DNA of 64,000 bases from Acanthacorydalis orientalis (GCA_034766995.1 CM068322.1:13505810-13569809), one strand, 5' to 3'. Positions 1-12,134 are shown, counted from the stretch's first letter. Notes: generated by a model not told the origin, from the letters alone. Numbers and translations: made by a program.

Positions 1-697
1 AGCAATCCAGGCGATCAAAAAGAACGAAGATTAGACTAGAATAGATTCAAGCGCAATAGAGTTTAACTTTAGATAAACGAGGAAAAGGTTCCAGTGATTT
101 TGAATTAAGATCAACAGAATGTGTAACAATGAAAATATATAATACGTTCTTATTTGTAGTTTATATAAATTATCTAAAGAAATAATTGTTGTAGAACAGA
201 TTTCAATATCTTTAATATGCACTTATTTATTTATATATATATATATATTAAAACAATGAAATGATAAATAAGTAGTCTTTCCAAATTTTAATATCATAAT
301 TAATATATTATTTTAATACAATTATATTACAAAATCTAAACCAATTTCAAAAATTGACTACTTTAGTATAGAAATAAAATTTATTGTCTCTACATTCAGA
401 TGTCTATTGCGATTAATATTAAATTAATTCAAGTTGAATCGTCTCTAAAATAGAAAACAAAATAAAAATAGCCTTTTAAGAAAATGAAATTATCTAAGAT
501 GAAGTTTATTATGACATTGAGAAAAGAAAATAGTCACATCGGTCAGATGAATTATAAGAAAATATGTATTTATGTTATTCTTAAACAAACAAAACAACGA
601 TTTATAATTCAACGTCATAGCAGCTATCACATTTTCCTATTCAAGTAACATATATACGTCACTCACTGTCGCAAAACTACATAATATTGGCGTTAAA

Positions 698-699
<2 letters not shown>
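1..699. other. AT-rich unassigned DNA
   Basis: Low-complexity AT-rich sequence with a short (TA)n tract near 233-249. The only reading frame here, on the minus strand at 31-222, is short and hydrophobic and resembles no family I know. Confidence 0.6.
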
Positions 700-753
<54 letters not shown>

Positions 754-765
754 ATATATATATAT
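700..765. repeat. (TA)n microsatellite
   Basis: A nearly pure TA run interrupted once by TGTATG. The reading frame across it encodes only alternating Tyr-Ile and is an artefact. Confidence 0.95.
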
Positions 766-1945
766 GGTACAGAAGAGATAATCTTATAAGTGTGTAATAA
801 CTGGTCATTATATACAATCCAATTTTACATTTAATATAGAAAAATTTTGTTGTTGAATGGAATAAATGGTTATAATGTACAATGTTTATTTTACACATTA
901 ACAACATGGAAAATGTAAAAGCACATGGGAATTATAGTCAAAGTATAATAAGTAAATTTTTATTTGATCTATTTTAAATTATCCTAAACTGTCCCGACCA
1001 AAATGAATCTAATATAAAATTGTTTAACCTAATATAAAATAACGAAACCTAACTAGATCTGATGAAACTTAATTAGATATAACCGGAAATAATTTGATCG
1101 AACCAAATTTAAATTAACCTGTCAGTGGAATCAAAAATTATAACATCCTAATGTGCAACACGCTACGTCATTCTGTAATTGATATTTCATATAAGAATTT
1201 ACTAAAAATTCTCGATTTTTGTTTACATTACCTTACCTGATTTGACTTGCAGTTACGATTAAAAAACGAAACCTCAGGGTACATATGTCATTACGTTAGT
1301 TCATATTTCATTTAAGATTTTTCATATATTTTTTGATAAATGTGAATAACAAATATATTATACTTTAGCAATGAATACGCTAATTATGTATCTCACAGAT
1401 TTATTCATGCATTTTTAATCCTACATAGTTCAATATTAACAGTACAAACTTTAAAAAGTTAACTTTATCATCATTATTTTTTTGGTTTTCATAATAATCT
1501 GTACCAACAGAAATGTTTATATTTATTCATAAGCGAGAAAATAAATTATTATTATAGAAAAACTAACAAAAAAAAATAATAACAGACAATAATAAATTCA
1601 GTATTTACATACTTTTTCTAACTACCATAGTTCATTAAAAAATGTATCAAGTAACTTAATTTTGTGTTTCTAGCAAAATATTTCTCGGATAATCGCACCA
1701 TTGAATTACACGACGATATTTAATTTCCGTAATGTATCAAAACAAGGTTTCAATCTCCCTGGAGGCATTGTTATTCTAGCACGATACGATGTAGAATTAT
1801 AATAGTAGATAATCACGTGTCAAATATTACATGTCATCTTATATTACGTCGTGTAATATGGAATGCGAGTTTTGTCTGTGAAAAATTATTTTTAAAATTT
1901 TTGAACGGTTTGAAAGTTTCTAAAATAGTAAAATGTAACAGTTGT
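766..1945. other. AT-rich unassigned DNA with degenerate short repeats
   Basis: No gene is recognisable. Between 1010 and 1120 the words CCTAATATAAAAT and AACCTAACTAGAT recur loosely, like a decayed short tandem array. Confidence 0.5.
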
Positions 1946-1947
1946 TA

Positions 1948-2007
1948 ATTGATATATATGTATAAATATATGTATAAATATATGTATATATATATATAGA
2001 GAGAGAG
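1948..2007. repeat. Compound (TGTATAAATA)n-(TA)n-(GA)n microsatellite
   Basis: TATATGTATAAA units lead into a short TA run that passes directly into GAGAGAGAGA. It lies about 90 bp upstream of the nested LINE/mariner block. Confidence 0.85.
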
Positions 2008-2106
2008 AATGATTCAAATTAATCTTTCACGGAAAAGTGCTATGAAAGAGAAAACATTTAAAAAAACGTATTATCCCCCATTTAGTATTTTATTAAGTTG
2101 GTAGAA

Positions 2107-2448
2107 TAGTGCGAATTGTCACAGGACACGGGAGACTAAGCTACCACGAACTTATACAAGGTCGAAGGACGGACGGGAAGTGTAGATGGTGGGGGGGGGG
2201 CAACGAGACCCCCATTCACCTTCTCACGGAATGTCCGGTATGGTTCAATTTAAGGCGACGATGGTTTGGGGAGTTTTTCCTCACCGCGGCCGAACTAGGG
2301 TCTATAAACTCGGGCAGGTTAATAGGCTTCTGGAAGGAAGCGAGACTTCCCGAGTAGTTTTGATCAAGTCGAGGGAAGGCATAATGGACCTCGAGTCTAA
2401 GTGCCGGGAGGTAAGATAGCTTCCTCCCCCCTCAAACATAATCTAATC
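2107..2448 (+). mobile_element. 5'-truncated non-LTR retrotransposon (LINE)
   Basis: A block of about 340 bp, far richer in GC than its surroundings, encoding the extreme C-terminus of a LINE polyprotein followed by a short 3' untranslated region and an ATCTAATCTA tail. It is bounded on both sides by TAAGTTGGTAGAA, which I read as a 13-bp target-site duplication from target-primed reverse transcription. It is truncated at its 5' end, as is usual for LINEs. The clade is uncertain: the TGHGRLSYH motif resembles I/LOA/R1-like insect elements. Confidence 0.8.
2109..2360 (+). pseudogene. LINE polyprotein C-terminal fragment
   Basis: About 83 codons to a TAG stop. Visible motifs are TGHGRLSYH near residue 5, then a degenerate zinc-knuckle-like stretch C-R-W-W...H-L-L-T-E-C-P, then FGEFFL and GRLIGFWKEARL. 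In related insect elements I recall this stretch as CRWCG...ET..H.L.ECP, so the second cysteine appears replaced by Trp next to a run of ten Gs (2188-2197). There is no in-frame ATG start; the frame simply enters from the truncated 5' side. It is non-functional as it stands. Confidence 0.75.
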
Positions 2449-3010
2449 TAAGTTGGTAGAAATATAATTGCGGTTTATGACTTTCAAATACATACACATT
2501 TTTTAATTTAAGTGATTTAAGTCTTCCAGAACTGTTAGATAACTAACGCCTAACTTGTGTGCAAGTTCTCGAATTGTTGTGCATGGTTCTCATTCAAATA
2601 ACACCTTCAGTTGGTCGTTATGAACTGAAGAAGGACTCACGCGACTTTCATCATTTTCAAGGTTCTCGTTCCCAGGACGAAATTTTTGGAACCACTATTG
2701 CACTGTATGTTCTTTAACAAAAACCACACCAAAAGCATCGTTTAGTATATGAGGTTTTCCCGATGCTTTATCACATGTTCTGAACTTGTACAAAACATTG
2801 CTATTATTTGCTTTTTTCCATCTTCAATTCAATAACTCAATTTGAAGTCAAATTAATAATAAAGCAAAGTCGATGTCACCAAAATACAGACCGAAATATG
2901 CACTTTAAAATGATATTAATATAAACACACTGAAATGACATTTTCATTGAAAAAAGGTACAGTTAGAATTCAAGAAACAAAAACCGCAATTCTTTTTCTA
3001 CAAATCTGAT

Positions 3011-3124
3011 AGTTCAATTTTATTTTAGTATTGAATTAAACTAAAATACTAAATAAAGAATAACATGACTTTTTTATCCTCTGCGCCCCCTTTATTACTT
3101 TCATGTGGAAGCTTAAATTCAACC
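3011..3124. repeat. Dispersed repeat, copy 1 (with 36159-36266)
   Basis: About 110 bp that aligns along its length with 36159-36266. Shared landmarks are TATTTTAGTATTGAA, AACTAAAATA, ATAACAT.ACTTTT, CCTCTG.GC.CC and ATG.....AAATT.AA. Both copies contain a small hairpin with stem TATTTTAGT/ACTAAAATA. The family is unknown to me. It abuts the end of the mariner derivative at 3007. Confidence 0.75.
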
Positions 3125-3535
3125 ACATATAATGTGTTGAGATGAAAACATTTTCCGCAATTTAACAATTAACTTTCTCTTTGGAATTAATCTTTAATTA
3201 GTCTCTTTTTCATTATTGTATTTTACAATGATGAAAAAGAGATAAGTCGTAACATTTCATATTAATATTTTGATGAAATTGTATTCGTATTTAAAACGAT
3301 GTTTTTTTTTATAAACTTCACAAAATATTTTTGATTATATTTGTGCACGTTTTGAAATAATTGTAATTTTTATTTATAAATATTTCACGATAAAGTACCT
3401 ATATGTAATTTTATATTTATAAACATTTACCAACAAATTGAAAACCATATTAAATGCATTATTTAACTGTTTGGTTTCATGTAGTAATTAATTATTTTGA
3501 TTCCACAAAAAAGAAGTGACACGAATATGAATTAA

Positions 3536-3538
<3 letters not shown>
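3125..3538. other. AT-rich unassigned DNA
   Basis: No reading frame or repeat that I recognise. Confidence 0.5.

Positions 3539-3588
<50 letters not shown>
3539..3588. repeat. (TA)n microsatellite
   Basis: About 24 uninterrupted TA units. Confidence 0.95.
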
Positions 3589-3589
<1 letters not shown>

Positions 3590-5491
3590 CCTTATTGAAT
3601 ATTTTCTTTAGTAAAAAATTAATGAGAAAGAAGCTGCATATTTTAACTTATTTATATTGAAATTGTAACTATAACGATTTTTTATTATAGACATTATGTC
3701 AATGATCAAAAAATACACGCAATGGCCTTATACTTATTCTACGACCTTATGTTCAGATAATCAATTTTCTGTATACTTTCAAATCTGAAGATCAATTTTC
3801 TCCTCTTTCTAATTAATTGCGTCATAAAAGTGATTTATTTAAAATAATTTTGTGAACAACTTTTTCACGACATTTTTTATCTTAAAATTTAAATTTCTTT
3901 AGAACTATGAGGAGAATGAAAATAATGTGTTGCCAGAAATAGAAACATATTCAATTTGTTTATTGTTAACATTATTCGGATTTCATGATAATCTTTATAT
4001 TTTATTCATAAGTACTAAATACGGGAAAGTGATAATTTTGTTTTTTATTGTATAATATGACACTGAAATTTTGAAATCAAATATGAAATCAGATATTATT
4101 CATTTTTATCATTAGACAGTATTTGGTGGAGATGTAACATAGAAATCATTGGAACGATGTTTACAATCAACAAATATCCTCTAGGTTTTTTATAATAAGA
4201 TCAACATTGTATCTTTTTCAGTCTTTTTGATGTACATGAAAAATAACCAGAAGCGATGAGGCATTTTGTAGTAGTTGATTGAAAATCGAGACAATGATAC
4301 AAAGATCAATCGATATGACGAATCATATTACTAATAATGTTCAAACAACACAACGAAATACTAGAGAGAGAAAGATAGTTATATTAATTTGCAAAAGATG
4401 TGAATATGTTACAATTTATAACACATTACGTTTGTTTTGTTGCTTCTCATAATAAAGAAGGAAGACACAAAAACAAGTTACAATTTATCAGAAGTTAGTC
4501 TGAAGTAATAATTTGAACATCTTTTTTTCTGTTGGACCTGATGAATAATTAAGAGTTTTCAGTATTTTTCTTTGCTTAAAAATATTTTTAGTCTATAAAT
4601 AGGTTTTATTTAAAATTATAATTGTATATTTTTATACCTGCGATTTTTTTGATCAGTTTTCCTAGTAATTTTTATCCTATTAGATCATTTGAGTGTCTAT
4701 TACCAAATATCTGTTTCTGAATGTCTATCATCTTCAGATAAATATTAGAAGCCTGTCTTTTGAATTCCTAGTATCTATCTGAAAATATTACAGTACAAAA
4801 ACTAGTAGTGGAGAATACTCAGATAATCTTGAAAGATGAAATCACTAAAGCAAAGTGTTTTATCTGTTTGTAACAAAGTCCGCCTCATTTTATATCTTTT
4901 TTCTATCATTTGCCTACAAAAACATGTATAAGTATATTAAGAGTTGGTTAACGTTAAATCGTGTAGTCTAGTTTGATAAAGAATATTTAAATAATACATT
5001 AGTTAACTTATTTAAATCTTATTTTTATTAATACTCTATTAATTTTTTCAATTCTAATCTACTGTCTTTGAATAGAAACTTGTACAGGAATAATATTTCA
5101 GGTTAATATTTCTTATATCAAAATGTTACTGAAAATAACAAATCTAATAAAGTACTACTTGTTCACCCATGATGCGAAGTTATTTAAAATTTATGAAATC
5201 TTTTCTGTTGCCCTCAGAAAAAAATATGTATAGCAACAATAATACATATTGTATTATGTTTGGACGTAAATTTAATGTTCGCCAGTGAATAAACTTAATA
5301 AAATAGATATATGATTTTCAAACATATTTTCTAAAGCGTGGTAATGTCTTGTTATATTATTTCTTGTTGATGTTAGTTGACATATTTCAAGTAATATTAC
5401 TACAATAACGATTTATAACGCGCTATACTACTATCTACTACATCAACGTTTTAATATGATGAAATTTATGACTAGACACGACCTGCCACAA

Positions 5492-5500
<9 letters not shown>
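3589..5500. other. AT-rich unassigned DNA
   Basis: Nearly 2 kb with no long open frame and no recognisable transposon motif. A short AGAGAGAGAAAGATAG stretch lies near 4363. Confidence 0.5.

Positions 5501-5551
<51 letters not shown>
5501..5551. repeat. (TA)n microsatellite
   Basis: A TA run of about 23 units following an ACAACAACAACA tract, ending in TGTATATAATATA. Confidence 0.95.
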
Positions 5552-5555
<4 letters not shown>

Positions 5556-6994
5556 ATATAGGTAAGACCTAGGATATTTTTTCAATTTTTTTATAACAAA
5601 TAAAATTTAATTCATTCTTTTCTATTTCAAAACATGATTTTTCAATCTTGCTATTATACATTAAATTAATCTTGATTTCCATTTTTTCAATTAATTTTTC
5701 TGAGTATCTTTAGCTTAAGCTAAATATTGAACACGTATTTTTATTATTGTATTTAATTGATAAATACCATTTAAAAGTTTACAATAAATGTATATAAACG
5801 AGCTAAATTGAATGAGTCTTATTTATAATTGAATAAAAATTTATTTTCATATTTCTATATCCAAGTTAGGCTGCATAATAATCACAGATTTAATTTTGAA
5901 AAGTATATAAAATTTTATATTAACTCTTTTGGTTTTCTTTAAGTAGAATCAACATTTCGTTTTATTTATTATCTTTTAAACATATATATTTAAAAACATT
6001 GCAAATATATTTTATGTAAGGAAATATGCACTTGTTTTTAGGCATACTTATCTATGACACTCAACCTAATGAAGTATCAAGTATGGGTTTAGTGGTTGAT
6101 ATTCTAAAAACCAACCTTGTAGCTTAAGATCAGCATGGTATTTTTACTCACTGTCTATGACTGATAATTTACTTCTAATAAAATTTTGAATTTATTGTTT
6201 GTGTTGACCCTGTAACAGTTTTTGTAAATGTACTTCTGAAAGTAAAAAATAAATATTTACTTTTTCTTTTTTTTTACCATTCAACTTAAAGTCATATTCA
6301 ACTAGCATATATATTTTATATGTTATATAAAATTATTGAGAATATATATTTTGAATATCAATTTCCATGTTTCACGATATATCGAATTCATCAGCAAGCA
6401 TAATAATTTTCTTACTAATAATAAAGTGAATAATTACTTGGTTAGTAAGCTATATATTTTAGTTACTTCTTTGCTTTGGAGTAAAAATCTAAAATAGTGA
6501 CTTGTCACACTTAAATAATTATGGAAGAAGCACTTACTTATCTTAATCAGATTAGAAACAAATATATTTACTTTCAGATTTGAATACATCTTTGATATAT
6601 ATCAACTGACCGATATAATGTAATGCTATTTGGATTTCTAATATTTTAAAAATTAATTAGTTTGTATTACATATTGAAATAAAATTTTATTTTCTATACA
6701 GAAAAATATACACTAATACACGTTATTAATTTGTATAATCGATAGTTATAAAAAAATATTTTATTTTTAATGTTACAGTTGATTTATAAAATAAAAAATC
6801 AGAACAGGCATCTAAGAAATATATCATTTATGGTAGAGAAAATAAATTATTAAAGGAACTGATCTAATAACACTAGACTGTTTGTTATTATTTCATAAAT
6901 ATTTTATAATCATACCAAACCCATAACAATTCAGATATCACTTTATAAGATTTATTTATGTCGAAACACTAAAAAAAACTTTTAGAACAACATG

Positions 6995-6995
<1 letters not shown>
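5552..6995. other. AT-rich unassigned DNA
   Basis: No gene or repeat recognised. The stretch at 6040-6150 is slightly more complex but gives no motif. Confidence 0.5.
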
Positions 6996-7036
<41 letters not shown>

Positions 7037-7060
7037 ATAGATAGAGAGAGAGAGAGAGAG
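6996..7060. repeat. Compound (TA)n-(GATA)-(GA)n microsatellite
   Basis: A TA run to 7034 passes through GGATAGATAG into ten or so GA units. Confidence 0.95.
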
Positions 7061-8412
7061 TTCATAAATTTTATATTTCTACTAAATTTTAATGCATACT
7101 TTTATTCTTTAAAACATTAATTTTATAAAATATTTCATATATGAATTTTTACATGTGTGCTTAAATTTCTTTCTCACTTATTATTTACCATTGATTGTAT
7201 TTTTAAATACTGATTAAGATTTAGTAGTATTATAGCAGATATAAGTTGTATTTTCAATAATATTTCAATATTTTTAATACTGATACTATTTTTTTAAGTA
7301 AAGTTTTAACTTTCATAAATTTTTGAGTTATGAGCTTCAAATTTAGAAAAATGTAAAATATTAAGACAAAAGTATGTATTTCAACTTACAATGATCAAAA
7401 TATAAGACCCACATTGTGTGATAACAAGTACATAAGTACAAATATCATAATTAAAATGCAAACTAATTATAAAAAAAATAATGAAAGTGACTAATAACGA
7501 TTTATAAATTTCATTATTAAGTAATTAAAAAAGATTATGGCAATTTAATAAAAATTATAATAAATTATTAGTAAAATTTAATAACAAATATTAAGTACGA
7601 AAATGAGATACGATCATTTTTTTTTAAATTGAAAAATTAAACAAATATTATAATATGCTGAATTTTTATTTCGATACAAATATATTGTATACGGTAATTA
7701 TTTAGAAATGTATTTCATTTTTATATATGATAATTATGTTACATTAATAAAAAAAAAATATTTAAATGATTTATTAAAAATCGATAAAAGTAAGATTAAC
7801 AATTCAGTGTAAACAAAAACATATTTTTAAATCCTTCCTGTTATAAATCAACCATAAAAATATTTTTTATAATACACGTTAGCTTTAAATGTCATTATAA
7901 TGAGCCACATTAATTAATTCAGTAATTACGTTCTGTGTACCAATGCTAATTAGTATTTCCACGAATTAGGTCATTTGTTAAAATTATTAAATGTTCTATA
8001 AATATTTTCTTTTACGAATGCTATTATTATAATCTAAAATAAAGGATGAATATGCATTAAGTTGATATATTAGAAGAAAAAGTATTATTATTGTGGTAAA
8101 AAAGCAATATCAAATTCATTACTACAATTTAATATTTCTAAATAGTGTATGTAAATACATTACTCATTATTGATTTATGTGTGAAATTGATTTAAATTTT
8201 TATTTAAGTTTAAAAAAATATATAAAGTATTTATAAAGTGTTTCCTTTTCAATTATCAATATGCATTTGTATTCATTCTCAAAATTTTATAATTGTTAAC
8301 TCTTTTCTAAATGATTTTTTTTATAAATAATTGGATTTGTATCGAAATAAAATGTAAAAATTGTTTTAAACATTTATTTTGAATTATCATTCTTTTACTG
8401 AATAAACGTGGC

Positions 8413-8417
<5 letters not shown>
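7061..8417. other. AT-rich unassigned DNA
   Basis: Very AT-rich with many poly-A and poly-T tracts. Nothing recognised. Confidence 0.5.

Positions 8418-8488
<71 letters not shown>
8418..8488. repeat. (TA)n microsatellite
   Basis: Two TA runs separated by a single phase slip (TATAATATAT near 8440). Confidence 0.95.
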
Positions 8489-8490
<2 letters not shown>

Positions 8491-8674
8491 ATGTACTTGG
8501 GAACAGGTGAGTTGTATAGCAAGAGCAATACACCTTTTGCTAATTTTCTTCTCTTTTTTGCAGTCTTTAATTGTTCCATGATAGTGGCGTAGTGTTCTCC
8601 AGTTATAGACACACCCCTTATTTTTTGGGATATAGACTTAGCTACATCCCAAAAAATCAGTGACCAATAGCTTT

Positions 8675-8678
<4 letters not shown>
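8489..8678 (-). pseudogene. Mariner transposase central fragment
   Basis: On the minus strand this encodes an ITGEHYATIMEQLK-like segment and then KLAKGVLLL, typical of the region between the first and second catalytic aspartates of mariner transposases. It aligns with 9180-9370: both contain GCAAGA.CAATACACCTTTT and CAGTGACCAATA. It is therefore a second, shorter copy of the element at 8855-10000. The expected LLQDN.PVH motif reads LLYNSPVP, so the catalytic Asp is lost. TA arrays flank it on both sides. At 8620-8656 a perfect 12-bp inverted repeat (ATTTTTTGGGAT and its complement) interrupts the homology. Confidence 0.75.

Positions 8679-8717
<39 letters not shown>
8679..8717. repeat. (TA)n microsatellite
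   Basis: A pure TA run separating the mariner fragment from the LINE 3' end. Confidence 0.95.
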
Positions 8718-8719
<2 letters not shown>

Positions 8720-8720
<1 letters not shown>

Positions 8721-8812
8721 TTGGAGTCACTGAATCGAACAAAATGGAAAATCATGGAAGAGGCCTTTATCCAACAGTGGATTAACAGGGGCTGAAGATG
8801 GTGATGATGATA
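8720..8812 (+). mobile_element. 3' end of a non-LTR retrotransposon
   Basis: An open frame of 20 codons runs from about 8733 to a TGA at 8793-8795 and contains TKWKIMEEAFIQQWI. It is followed by a GATGGTGATGATGATG-type tail. This ending (a W...IMEEA.IQQW peptide, a stop just after NRG, then GAT repeats) is typical of the 3' termini of RTE/jockey-like insect LINEs. Everything upstream is missing. The assignment rests on one short peptide plus the tail, so the clade is uncertain. Confidence 0.55.
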
Positions 8813-8848
8813 TATGTATGTATATATATATGTATATATATATATATA
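8813..8848. repeat. (TA)n microsatellite
   Basis: TA units interrupted by TGTATG; it may have grown from the LINE's simple-repeat tail. Confidence 0.85.
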
Positions 8849-8854
8849 GCAAAA

Positions 8855-10000
8855 GTCGAAAAATTACCAGAATGAAAAGGAAGAGCGATAAAACAAAACT
8901 AGTTGTTAATTTTTTTTTTCATTTATATTTTCCCTTGACTCTAATTCACTTTTCTGATCTGTAAATAAGTTTATTTAAATTCGTATAAAAAAATGTTTGT
9001 ATTTCGACCCATAATGAGCCAAAATTACTGCTAAGGCCTCTTCATTAACTCCCGACTTCTTTCCATATAACACTTTTTAAATTAGGGAAAAAATGAACAT
9101 CTCTAGAGAGTAAAGCTGGACTATACGGAGATTGGTATTTATAGATGGCAGCTATTACTACCTTGCTCCTATGAACAGGAGTGTTGTCTTGCAAGAACAA
9201 TACACCTTTTCCCAATTTTACTCTCTATTCTTCTTCCTTAACCTTTTTTTGCTGACTTTAGTTGTTCCATTATAGTGGTGTAGTATTCTCTAGTTATAGT
9301 TACACCCTTAGCTGTATAATCGATCAACAAGATACTTACTATGTCCAAAACACAGTGACCAATAAGCTTTCTGGCTGAAGGCGACATTTTAAACATTTTA
9401 GGCGATGGTGTTTCCTTTTTATGATGTCGCTGCTTGGAATCTTATTTTGATTCATGCTCATAGTGATCAACCCACATTTTATCTCCAGTAACTATTCGAT
9501 AAAAAATTAATTGGGATTGTCTTTATAGTGGTTAAAAAAGCTCTTTCGCCGCTTCAGCATGGTATTACATTTGAAGAGGGGTGAGAATTCTTGGTATCCA
9601 TCTTACGTTGATCTTTGATGTGACAAAATGATCATGTAAAATGTTCAAAATGGCTGTAGCTGATACTACAATTTAATTCTTCTCTAAGTATTTCTGCACT
9701 TAAATTATTCTATAAGTAAGAATCAATATTCAATTCTCTACTTATATTATAATTTTCATCCAAGTTGCCACGACGGACTTTCTTGAACGTGGGTCATCTT
9801 CTATTGACTCTCTGCTTTGCTTGAGGAGACCATATTACTTGTAAATCATGAGTTTTCTAGAAAAAGAGTCACCATAAACTAATTTCATCTCTACTATAGT
9901 CATTTGAAGCGTTTTTTTTTGTTTTATGTGGACCTAAATGACGAAGCCAAACTCAAAGTTCTTCATTTTCAATACTTGTTTTTGATTCAACGTACATTAC
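8855..10000 (-). pseudogene. Decayed mariner transposase, nearly full length
   Basis: Read on the minus strand, pieces of a mariner transposase appear in the right order across several frames. These are an N-terminal E(M)KLVYGDS...KQSRESIEDDPRS segment (about 9765-9900), SATAILNILHDHF and INVRWIPRILTPLQ (9570-9660), AEAAKELFNHY (about 9530-9570), DHYEHESK (9440-9475), SPKMFKMSPSARKLIG (about 9360-9415), GVTITREYYTTIMEQLK (9250-9320) and YSPALLS (about 9100-9125). Stops and frameshifts separate most of them. It appears to belong to a mellifera/mori-like group, but subfamily assignment by eye is unreliable. The ends are not defined. The open plus-strand frame at 9904-10209 is probably antisense to the element's 5' part or to its flank. 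Confidence 0.85.
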
Positions 10001-10240
10001 AAGTGATAACTTGTACATTACGAGTACTACTCAATGACATGCAACTTGGTACGTATACTTCTGAAGAAATTTACTTTCGAACACGCAAGGGCAAATTCGT
10101 CCTATCCCTCCCTTACAACTATTCTGTGAAATTTAACCTTCCCCTGTGTATTCGCATTTCAAAAGTGATTTCGTCGTCTTCAAAGTGTGAAGGCAAATAC
10201 AATTCTTAGTGCTCTGAAGATAATGGCACCGCCATCGAAA
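10001..10240. other. Possible 5' flank of the mariner relic
   Basis: More balanced composition than its surroundings, with a plus-strand open frame of about 100 codons that has no recognisable domain. It may be the outer part of the mariner element read backwards. Confidence 0.35.
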
Positions 10241-10846
10241 TACATATAAGTAAAGATGAAAAACTATCAATTGTCATTTATCGAATATTTTCGATTCGAA
10301 AAAAAAGTATGTTTTGTGGGGCGAATGAAAATTAATTAGAGATTCAGATGTAATTTGATAAATTAAAAATATTTTTAGAAATTATCAATGTTCTTTAATA
10401 GTTTTCACTAAATGTATTTATTATTTAAATTTATAGGTATTAATTTTTATTAATACATAGCGTATTTAATTACACGATATCCACTTCAAAAAAACGACAT
10501 TAAAAACATATTACATTAAACAAATGTTTAAGTTGTGATACTGCTTTCACCTTCAGTGACAATTTTAAAATATAACTACATTATTCATAACGAGAGCTCA
10601 TGGTTATGGGATACACATCAGAGTAGTGATTAATGAGTTGGGTTTTACGGGTCAATATATAATTTATTCTGTATCTGATTTACAAAATTTTCCCTTTCTG
10701 TTATTAACCACACACATACATCTACACAATTAGTCATTAATGTAAAATGTTACGTATGACAGACATTATTGACGATAAAAATAATATATTATTGCAGACT
10801 TAAAAAATAATAATAAATATACTTTTATGTTGACACACTCATTTAT

Positions 10847-10848
<2 letters not shown>
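10241..10848. other. AT-rich unassigned DNA
   Basis: Nothing recognised. Confidence 0.5.

Positions 10849-10890
<42 letters not shown>
10849..10890. repeat. (TA)n microsatellite
   Basis: A TA run of about 20 units. Confidence 0.95.
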
Positions 10891-10894
<4 letters not shown>

Positions 10895-12111
10895 ATCATA
10901 GAAAATAACTTCTTTCAAACAATTTTACATTTTTAATATTTTAATCAAAATATAAATTTTCAAACGAGATATTATCAGATATTTTATTTCTATTTAAATG
11001 GATTATTTAAAGAAATAAATATCTGTCAGTTTTAAAATATATTTTACACTCAAAAAAAGAACATTGTTATTCACAAACTTACAACTATATAAAATAATTT
11101 GTAAGGTTCCAGAAGTTTATTATTATTTTTCATTTTTAAAAGTTCAAGATTTGTGAAGTTCTTAAACTTTGAATATTAAAATTAACAAGAAAAATTTGCT
11201 AAATTTTAATTTTTAAATATTATTGAATCTTTGATTGATTAATTTCTACTTTCTATATGAAAAGAGTATAAAAATTATAATGTGCTGTGCTACTAATATG
11301 GAAAAACTGGCAGTGGTATCGGCTATATAAGGCGTACTTAAAAAAACATATACAAAATATTGATTTTGTAATTCCAATTAATTAAAAGTGACGTGTGTGG
11401 CAATTACTGGATCTGCTGCAATTATTAAATACTCGTCGATGTTGACCAAGTTATTAAATTTTATTAGATATACAAACACTTTTAAAAAACATATACAATA
11501 TATTTATTTGCATATTTCTTATATTTAAATTTGCAGTCATTACCTTCTTTGAAAAACAATTCTGTAGATTATTTGATTAATTGTAATTCCACCTTTTTGT
11601 GTAATTATTGAAGTGGAATTAAATAAAAAAAATTCGGTTTTGGTTATTCTATTCAAGGACTAAAATATTATAATACATTTATTCGTATTTTTCACAAGAC
11701 ATAAGACAGTTCTAATGAATTTAGCATTATCTAAATTTATTTTTACATTTAAATTCATTATTTACCTCGTAAATAATAATATTTTTTGGATCAAAAATGT
11801 TAAATGAACGAATATTGATAATTTTTTATTCTTACTTATATGAATTTCGACGGAAATTCGACCATCTGTCGACTTCTTCAACTGAACTATTAGTTTTAAA
11901 TAGCCAATTTCTTACACTCTCTATTCGTTATCATCGATGAGATAATAAACATTTTGTTCTTCTAAATGTTTTCTTTTAAAACACAATAAGAAATATCATT
12001 TATAAAAAGTTCTGGTGGGTTCATTTGTTCTACAATAGTTTTATTTTTTTATTTATTCTACGATGATTCATCTTTGTGTATTTTACTTGTTAGTTATTTA
12101 TCATACATAAA
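10891..12111. other. AT-rich unassigned DNA
   Basis: No gene is visible. The stretch 11845-11885 (CGACGGAAATTCGACCATC) is less AT-biased but matches no family I know. Confidence 0.5.
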
Positions 12112-12134
12112 TAATATATATATATATATATATA
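12112..12134. repeat. Short (TA)n microsatellite
   Basis: About 10 TA units. Confidence 0.85.

Larger units (their letters stand above)
2094..3007 (-). mobile_element. Mariner deletion derivative, copy A, interrupted by a LINE
   Basis: On the minus strand this is a short mariner-type element. One end is AAGTTGGTAGAA followed by ATTGCGG (2451-2472), and the other, near 2985-3007, carries the matching CCGCAATT...TTTTCTAC. Read on the minus strand, the interior matches the plus-strand copies at 30105 and 39057 from the 5' end to the junction GGTGTTA...CTTAAATTAAAAAATGTGTATG. It encodes fragments of the irritans-type mariner helix-turn-helix domain with several stops and shifts. Without the retroelement at 2107-2448 it would be about 570 bp, against roughly 1.3 kb for an autonomous mariner. 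The 13 bp at 2094-2106 and 2449-2461 are identical, so the element's outermost end is split by the insertion. Confidence 0.85.

Noticed and set aside
1010..1120. A tandem satellite based on CCTAATATAAAAT
   Set aside because: Units too degenerate and too few to support a real array.
8307..8720. A 137-codon minus-strand reading frame
   Set aside because: It is a chain of Tyr-Ile repeats from TA arrays fused to a piece of mariner transposase; not a gene.
9904..10209. A 101-codon plus-strand reading frame as a possible host gene
   Set aside because: No recognisable domain, and it overlaps the N-terminal part of a minus-strand mariner relic.
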